Below, piece after piece: positions 56,837-64,000 of a DNA stretch of 64,000 nt. The notes beneath the pieces were generated by a model. It was not told where the DNA came from, ran no database searches, and was given only the letters and a program-made list of their open reading frames with translations. The number at the start of each line of letters is the position of its first letter. The first letter of the stretch is position 1. The translations under genes were made by a program, and so were the position numbers. The stretch is taken from NCBI GenBank assembly GCA_949152475.1, contig OX424570.1, forward strand, positions 787,181-851,180. The letters are read 5' to 3'. This stretch comes from Terebella lapidaria (Eukaryota; Annelida; Polychaeta; Terebellida; Terebellidae).

Positions 56837-59736
56837 GACTGACTGACTGACTGACTGACTGACTGACTGACTGACTGACTGACTGACTGACTGACTGACT
56901 GACTGACTGACTGACTGACTGACTGACTGACTGACTGACTGACTGACTGACTGACTGACTGACTGACTGACTGACTGACTGACTGACTGACTGACTGACT
57001 GACTGACTGACTGACTGACTGACTGACTGACTGACTGACTGACTGACTGACTGACTGACTGACTGACTGACTGACTGACTGACTGACTGACTGACTGACT
57101 GACTGACTGACTGACTGACTGACTGACTGACTGACTGACTGACTGACTGACTGACTGACTGACTGACTGACTGACTGACTGACTGACTGACTGACTGACT
57201 GACTGACTGACTGACTGACTGACTGACTGACTGACTGACTGACTGACTGACTGACTGACTGACTGACTGACTGACTGACTGACTGACTGACTGACTGACT
57301 GACTGACTGACTGACTGACTGACTGACTGACTGACTGACTGACTGACTGACTGACTGACTGACTGACTGACTGACTGACTGACTGACTGACTGACTGACT
57401 GACTGACTGACTGACTGACTGACTGACTGACTGACTGACTGACTGACTGACTGACTGACTGACTGACTGACTGACTGACTGACTGACTGACTGACTGACT
57501 GACTGACTGACTGACTGACTGACTGACTGACTGACTGACTGACTGACTGACTGACTGACTGACTGACTGACTGACTGACTGACTGACTGACTGACTGACT
57601 GACTGACTGACTGACTGACTGACTGACTGACTGACTGACTGACTGACTGACTGACTGACTGACTGACTGACTGACTGACTGACTGACTGACTGACTGACT
57701 GACTGACTGACTGACTGACTGACTGACTGACTGACTGACTGACTGACTGACTGACTGACTGACTGACTGACTGACTGACTGACTGACTGACTGACTGACT
57801 GACTGACTGACTGACTGACTGACTGACTGACTGACTGACTGACTGACTGACTGACTGACTGACTGACTGACTGACTGACTGACTGACTGACTGACTGACT
57901 GACTGACTGACTGACTGACTGACTGACTGACTGACTGACTGACTGACTGACTGACTGACTGACTGACTGACTGACTGACTGACTGACTGACTGACTGACT
58001 GACTGACTGACTGACTGACTGACTGACTGACTGACTGACTGACTGACTGACTGACTGACTGACTGACTGACTGACTGACTGACTGACTGACTGACTGACT
58101 GACTGACTGACTGACTGACTGACTGACTGACTGACTGACTGACTGACTGACTGACTGACTGACTGACTGACTGACTGACTGACTGACTGACTGACTGACT
58201 GACTGACTGACTGACTGACTGACTGACTGACTGACTGACTGACTGACTGACTGACTGACTGACTGACTGACTGACTGACTGACTGACTGACTGACTGACT
58301 GACTGACTGACTGACTGACTGACTGACTGACTGACTGACTGACTGACTGACTGACTGACTGACTGACTGACTGACTGACTGACTGACTGACTGACTGACT
58401 GACTGACTGACTGACTGACTGACTGACTGACTGACTGACTGACTGACTGACTGACTGACTGACTGACTGACTGACTGACTGACTGACTGACTGACTGACT
58501 GACTGACTGACTGACTGACTGACTGACTGACTGACTGACTGACTGACTGACTGACTGACTGACTGACTGACTGACTGACTGACTGACTGACTGACTGACT
58601 GACTGACTGACTGACTGACTGACTGACTGACTGACTGACTGACTGACTGACTGACTGACTGACTGACTGACTGACTGACTGACTGACTGACTGACTGACT
58701 GACTGACTGACTGACTGACTGACTGACTGACTGACTGACTGACTGACTGACTGACTGACTGACTGACTGACTGACTGACTGACTGACTGACTGACTGACT
58801 GACTGACTGACTGACTGACTGACTGACTGACTGACTGACTGACTGACTGACTGACTGACTGACTGACTGACTGACTGACTGACTGACTGACTGACTGACT
58901 GACTGACTGACTGACTGACTGACTGACTGACTGACTGACTGACTGACTGACTGACTGACTGACTGACTGACTGACTGACTGACTGACTGACTGACTGACT
59001 GACTGACTGACTGACTGACTGACTGACTGACTGACTGACTGACTGACTGACTGACTGACTGACTGACTGACTGACTGACTGACTGACTGACTGACTGACT
59101 GACTGACTGACTGACTGACTGACTGACTGACTGACTGACTGACTGACTGACTGACTGACTGACTGACTGACTGACTGACTGACTGACTGACTGACTGACT
59201 GACTGACTGACTGACTGACTGACTGACTGACTGACTGACTGACTGACTGACTGACTGACTGACTGACTGACTGACTGACTGACTGACTGACTGACTGACT
59301 GACTGACTGACTGACTGACTGACTGACTGACTGACTGACTGACTGACTGACTGACTGACTGACTGACTGACTGACTGACTGACTGACTGACTGACTGACT
59401 GACTGACTGACTGACTGACTGACTGACTGACTGACTGACTGACTGACTGACTGACTGACTGACTGACTGACTGACTGACTGACTGACTGACTGACTGACT
59501 GACTGACTGACTGACTGACTGACTGACTGACTGACTGACTGACTGACTGACTGACTGACTGACTGACTGACTGACTGACTGACTGACTGACTGACTGACT
59601 GACTGACTGACTGACTGACTGACTGACTGACTGACTGACTGACTGACTGACTGACTGACTGACTGACTGACTGACTGACTGACTGACTGACTGACTGACT
59701 GACTGACTGACTGACTGACTGACTGACTGACTGACT
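56837..59736 (+). repeat. Uninterrupted (GACT)725 microsatellite
   Basis: 2,900 bp of perfect GACT, exactly 725 units, with no substitution or indel that I can see. The minus strand has no stop in any frame and gives a 1,044-codon frame of repeated SQSV, which is not a gene. Confidence 0.97.
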
Positions 59737-59737
59737 G

Positions 59738-61265
59738 CGTCGTCCGTCCACCTTTTTATCTTTAAAGTTTACAGGTGAATCTTATCGAAACTTTGCACAA
59801 AAATGCCTTAAAATAATTCAAAAAGGGGATATTTTTGAGTTTTTGATTTTCGTGTTTTCTTAAAAATGGCGGCCATTTTCGACGAAAAAAAGGCCAATTT
59901 CTTACTTTGAGGGCCATTTTCTCAAAAGATTCCCCTCATATACCTCTGTGATGTATATAAGTTTCATTGCCCCTGAATCGCCGGTCTGCGTGTGGCGGCC
60001 ATTTCCCATGTTAAATTCTCCTATGCTTCATAATGTGACACATTATGCCTAATATCTCACTTAATATTGAGATTAGAGATTAGGAATCAATTGTGGACAT
60101 ATAGGAAATGATATACGCTGAATATCCTCGTGACCTTGAATTTGACCTCTGACCTCAGTCTCAAGGCCAGAGCTCAAGATGGCTTATATCTCGCTTATAA
60201 TCGACTTAACAGCTTAGGAATCAATTGTGGACATATAGGAAATGATATATGCTGAATATTCTGATGACCTTGAATTTGACCTTTGACCTCATTTTCAAGG
60301 TCACAGGACAAAATGGCTAATATCTCACTTATTATCGATTTTACAGCTTAAGAGTCAATTGTGGACATATAGGAAATGATATAAGCTGAATATTCTCGTG
60401 ATCTTGAATTTGACCTCTGATCTCATTTTCAAGGTTAAGAGCACAAAATGGCTAATATCTCGCTTATTATCGACTTTATCGCTTAGGAATAGATTGTGCA
60501 CATATAGGGAATGATATATTCTGAATATTTTGATGACCTTGAATTTGACCTTTGACCCCATTTTCGAGGTCAGGCACAAAATGGCTAATATCTCGCTTAT
60601 TATCGACTTTACAGGTTAGGAATCAATTGTACACATATAGGAAATGACATATGCCGAATATTCTTGTGACCTTGAATTTGACCTTTGATCTTATTCTCAA
60701 GGTCAGAGCACAAAGTGGCTAATATTTCGTTTATTATCGACTTTACAACTTGAGAATCAATTGTTGACTTATAGGAAATGATATACACTGAATATTGTCA
60801 TGACAAAATGGCTAATGTCTCTCTTATTATCGACTTTGCAGCTTAGGAATCAATTGTGGACATATAGGAAGTTATATATGCTGAATATTGTCGTGACTTT
60901 GAATTCGATCTTTGACCTCATTTTCAAGGTCTCACAGAACAAAATGGCTAATATCTTGCTCATAATCATCTTTGCAACTTAGGATTCAATTTTGGACTTA
61001 CAGCAAATGATATATGCTGAATATTCTGATGACCTTCAATTTGACTTTTGATTTCATTTTCAAGGTCACAGGACATAATGACTATTGTCTCTCTTATTAT
61101 TGAATTTACAGCTTAGTAATCAATTGTGAGCTTATAGGAAATCATATACTGGTATGCGGAATACTCTCTTGACTTTGAATTTGACCAGTGAACTTATTTT
61201 CAATGTCACGAAACAAAATAGCTATTATATATTGTCCGGTAACCTATCTTAGCCCTTGGGCTAAT
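59738..61265. mobile_element. Family A satellite-bearing element, copy 4 (left-truncated)
   Basis: Starts inside the family at GCGTCGTCCGTCCACCTTTTTA directly beside the GACT array; the hairpin end is missing. It holds about nine 130-bp units (60100-61200) and the end TTGTCCGGTAACCTATCTTA ... GGGCTAA. The K/R-rich frame is degraded here. Confidence 0.75.
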
Positions 61266-61277
61266 TTTTTTATTTGT

Positions 61278-61600
61278 TGATGATTCTGGCTTCTCGGGTG
61301 TTGCTAGGGAGTGCATTCCACGGAGTTGGGGCAAGTGAAACTTCTCTGTTTATATGATTTTGTATGTGTCATGGGTGTCACCAACGATAGTGAGTTTTGG
61401 TATCGTAGTGTTTGACTTGGCCTATCCACTTCCAGCGTGCTGGTGCTCGGTCATTGAGGGCATTGTATGTGTGAACCAACAATTTTCCTTTTTTTATATA
61501 GTAACTTGACACCCGTACATCGATTTCGGTGAGATAATGATTAACTTTGGTGCATTTGGCCAATACATTTGGTGTATTGTTGACAAAATGGGCCAAATTC
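61278..61600 (-). pseudogene. LINE reverse-transcriptase C-terminal remnant
   Basis: The minus strand reads KLLVHTYNALNDRAPA near 61440-61490 and, after two in-frame stops, VSLAPTPWNALPSNTREAR near 61290-61345. The pair resembles the 'LL.TYKALN..AP.Y' and 'W(N)SLP..(I)R' segments that follow the polymerase domain in CR1/Rex-type LINEs. It is a broken fragment without catalytic motifs. Confidence 0.55.
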
Positions 61601-62077
61601 GACCGGGTCAGTCGTCAGCAGCCAATTTTAGGGGGAAATCAAGAAAAATAATAAAAAGAATTTTTTAGACGTATTAATGATTTCTATTATCCGATTACAT
61701 CGGCAACTGCAATCATATTTGTGAGTCTTTCTTGTAGGTTATTATTAAATAGCTACTTCCTATTATCCGTACTTGGACCAGTCACCGTGACTATAGATGG
61801 TAAATCGTGTAAGTCTAGTTTTCAATCTGCTGAGCTTCATCACAAGGGACACTCACACAGATCGATATTCAGTTACTTGGCCTCGCTTACGTCTTGCCAG
61901 GGATCTTTGCCGTGACCAGCATATCGACTTTGTGCTACAACCGAACTCTTTGCTGTAATTGCTCGATAGAGAAATAGCAACTGTCTTTCGCACTAATCGC
62001 GTTAGCCACAAAGTTATACGGTCGGATTATAGTTTCCCTCTGGTATTTTGTTTTGTTCTGTGGAATACTATCTAACC
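61601..62077 (+). promoter_or_regulatory. Upstream region of the lectin gene
   Basis: No TATA box or other element could be assigned. It is expected to contain the promoter and 5' UTR of the plus-strand lectin. Confidence 0.3.
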
Positions 62078-62326
62078 ATGATACCGTTAAGTCACACACA
62101 CTATTTGATACTATTTGTCACTGCTAATATTGGAGTTGGACAAAGCACTGGATGTGGAATAAACTGGCTGGAGTTCAACACAAAATGTTACAGACTATTT
62201 TATGACGCTTCATCCAGTTCATACATTTATACGGATTTTCAAACTGCATGTGCACATTATGGAGCCCATAAAGCGTCTATTTCCAATGCTGGAGAAAACC
62301 AAGCAATCAACCATTTATTTACAACG
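62078..62326 (+). CDS. Lectin gene, exon 1
   Basis: Signal peptide and first part of the lectin domain. Donor TTACAACG|GTGAAG, phase 0. Confidence 0.82.
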
Positions 62327-63748
62327 GTGAAGCTTTGTTATAACGATATTTATTTCTTATTGAAATTCCAAATATTAAGCTTTTATGAAACCAGATTGAA
62401 ATGCAGAAATGTAATATTTAGCTATCAGACATCATCTTGATTACGTATGTTAGACCTAGAATATTGTTTCAACTTAATTCTTCATGTTACTTTTTACTTT
62501 ATCTTCGTTTGACACCTCCACAGCAAGCAGACGCCCCACACGACATGGACTGGGCTGTGATTGGCCTGACGGACTTGGCGGCTGAAGGCGTGTATCAGTG
62601 GGACGATGGCACAGCCTTCGGATACAACAATTGGAAGTCTGGTAATTAAATATATATCTTGTCCCACAAAAGAAATGTGAGAGTACAAAACATTTCATAG
62701 AAATACAAAGTTGTTTAAGCTAAATTATATTTCCTTTTCTGCTGTCAGTACCAACTATTGAAAGGGGTATTCCATCGAAAAGTAAATTTTTTGTTTCACA
62801 TTTGCATATGAGGCAATCGTTCATGTTCTATTAAATATACATAGCATATTCTGAATACTTGTCATTCCTGTCCTAGGCGACCCGAATGGTGGAACTTCTC
62901 AAAACTACGTATTGATGATTTCCGGAACCGGAAATTATGTGTCCGGCACGTGGGCGGATGTTGGCCTCCCGTGGACTTCTGGGAAACTTGGCTGGTTCTG
63001 TGAGAAAGCACTTAAAGGTAGCAAGTAAAGTGGCGATAATTATTTGTGTGCCCAGTATTGGTATTTAGATATCTAAACTATTTATTATTGAATCTACACA
63101 TTTGTAGCAATTGATGTTCCTCATAACAAAGTCATAGCTAATTTGATTACCGATGTTTCGTAACGCTTGGAAACTGAACATTCACCAATAGATGCATTTA
63201 ATTAATCTCAGTTAAATGAGGGTTTCACTCGTCTCGTTTTCGTGCAATGATATCCGGAGATATATACATAGAAACATTTATTTCAACAACATGAATTTAC
63301 ACAAATATAGCTTATGTGTGAATTTACATAAACCATAGCTTAACAGTCATTGGATCGTTTTACCTGAAATCACAGTTCATTCTGGATAAGCAAGAGAGAA
63401 CAATGGGTATACAGAGGCAGATTGTTGGGTTGTCTCTTTCCAGAGCCATCACAATACACCTCCGTGACGGGTAGGAAATCAACAGTGGTTCCACGTACCT
63501 ACCTGGACCGTCTGCCCGTGTCAAGCACGTACTGCAGGTCACGTGTTCAGTGTGTGCTGTCATGTGACCTCCATCCCACGTGTGTTTCGGTCAACATCCA
63601 CCAGGTGGCGCCTACGTCCGCATCAGTGCAGTGTGTATTGAACGAGTCCACTGTCGAGGAGTATTTGGCTGTAGTGCTTGTCGCGGGAGACGTGACTCCA
63701 CAAGGAACAGATGCTGCTACCTGGGATTATGTACAGCTCATCCTCTGA
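62078..63748 (+). CDS. Secreted C-type lectin with C-terminal PAN/apple-like domain
   Basis: Four exons (62078-62326, 62524-62641, 62877-63017, 63444-63748) join in phases 0,1,1 to 271 codons, or 270 residues. The ATG at 62078 (AACCATGA) begins a signal peptide (MIPLSHTHYLILFVTANIGV). Residues 26-166 are a long-form C-type lectin domain: C26 and C37, C58, WAVIGLTD, GVYQWDDGTAFGYNNW, SGDPNGG, GTWADV, WFCEK with C164. The loop-3 sugar motif reads DPN where EPN or QPD is usual, and GTWADV stands in for WND. The inner disulfide is missing, since the normal CV and DxxC cysteines are Y133 and a non-Cys. Residues 171-270 are cysteine-rich (YCRSRVQCVLSCDLHPTC) and resemble a PAN/apple domain. Likely an extracellular carbohydrate- or microbe-binding protein. 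Ligand binding cannot be predicted. Confidence 0.85.
62524..62641 (+). CDS. Lectin gene, exon 2
   Basis: Acceptor ACACCTCCACAG|CAAGCA, donor AAGTCTG|GTAATT. Contains QWDDGTAFGYNNW. Confidence 0.88.
62877..63017 (+). CDS. Lectin gene, exon 3
   Basis: Acceptor CCTGTCCTAG|GCGACC, donor CTTAAAG|GTAGCA. Contains the DPN loop and WFCEK end. Confidence 0.88.
63444..63748 (+). CDS. Lectin gene, exon 4 and stop
   Basis: Acceptor TGTCTCTTTCCAG|AGCC. Codes for the cysteine-rich C-terminal domain ending ...WDYVQLIL and TGA. Confidence 0.85.
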
Positions 63749-64000
63749 ATGTATACAACGTGTTCTATTTTCCCGTCCTAATTTTCATATATTTTCCATG
63801 AGTTTCGGACCAGATTCGCTAAAACTAAAGAAGTCATAATATCTTACGAGAAACAAATTGCTATCAACTCGAAGGTTCGTCATGATATATGTTAGATTCA
63901 CACAACTATTGCATAATCAATTGTCAATGCGTTGAAATTATTCAGTAAAATGTTTATTATTTTTCTATTTTTCAGGTCATGAACTCTCGCACAGACCTTT
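63749..64000 (+). other. Downstream of lectin gene
   Basis: No AATAAA before the window ends. A good acceptor (CTATTTTTCAG at 63966-63976) stands near the edge, so another exon of this or a neighbouring gene may begin there. Confidence 0.3.

Noticed and set aside
56617-59751. 1,044-codon minus-strand frame of repeated SQSV
   Set aside because: It is the translation of the GACT microsatellite, which lacks stops on that strand in all frames. No gene context.

Overview
The window is animal nuclear DNA. It is AT-rich, has intron-split genes with GT-AG (and one GC-AG) introns, and is packed with transposon remnants, foldback elements and satellites. The gene content (TRIM-NHL, secreted C-type lectin, FKBPL-like, BCDIN3D-like), a tRNA-derived SINE and helentron-like elements with internal tandem repeats suggest a lophotrochozoan, most likely a bivalve mollusc. 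That assignment is inferred from style and not proven.

Layout. 1-18.3 kb has no confirmed gene. It holds a 125-bp MITE with an 8-bp target-site duplication, a candidate signal-peptide exon (2591-2648, minus), a TIR element filled with a 21-bp satellite (6132-6734), a LINE remnant, and a hAT-like element (12147-13206) carrying a truncated PHD-finger/coiled-coil/IMPACT reading frame. Minisatellites and foldbacks occupy 15.3-17.8 kb. 18,346-25,683 (minus) is a five-exon gene whose phases join perfectly into a 283-codon frame. It is a phosphonate/phosphate-binding-protein-like (PhnD-like, PBP type 2) protein of bacterial-type family. Its introns hold a satellite-bearing element and two nested insertions whose empty site can be seen at 48.4 kb.

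25.7-34 kb: a hairpin MITE split by a tRNA-SINE, a solo-LTR-like element with TATA and AATAAA, a 694-bp foldback with perfect 8-bp TSD, a second satellite-bearing element, and an 11-copy perfect 32-bp minisatellite. 34.4-41.0 kb is the gene core: FKBPL-like TPR co-chaperone (plus), single-exon TRIM-NHL E3 ligase (plus) and, convergent with it, a BCDIN3D-like RNA methyltransferase (minus) with a GC-AG intron. The poly(A) signals of the last two lie only about 15-25 bp apart.

41.4-50.4 kb is again nested elements. 50.5-56.4 kb is a 5.9-kb GC-rich minisatellite with higher-order structure. 56,837-59,736 is 725 uninterrupted GACT units. After a fourth satellite-bearing element and a LINE remnant, 62,078-63,748 (plus) encodes a secreted 270-aa C-type lectin plus cysteine-rich (PAN/apple-like) protein.

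The repeat family found at 19.8, 31.9, 45.7 and 59.7 kb (called family A here) has a roughly 130-bp satellite unit. Many units combine a DR1-type nuclear-receptor site with flanking extended half-sites. The genes do not form an obvious pathway; they are separate housekeeping, regulatory and immune-type genes.
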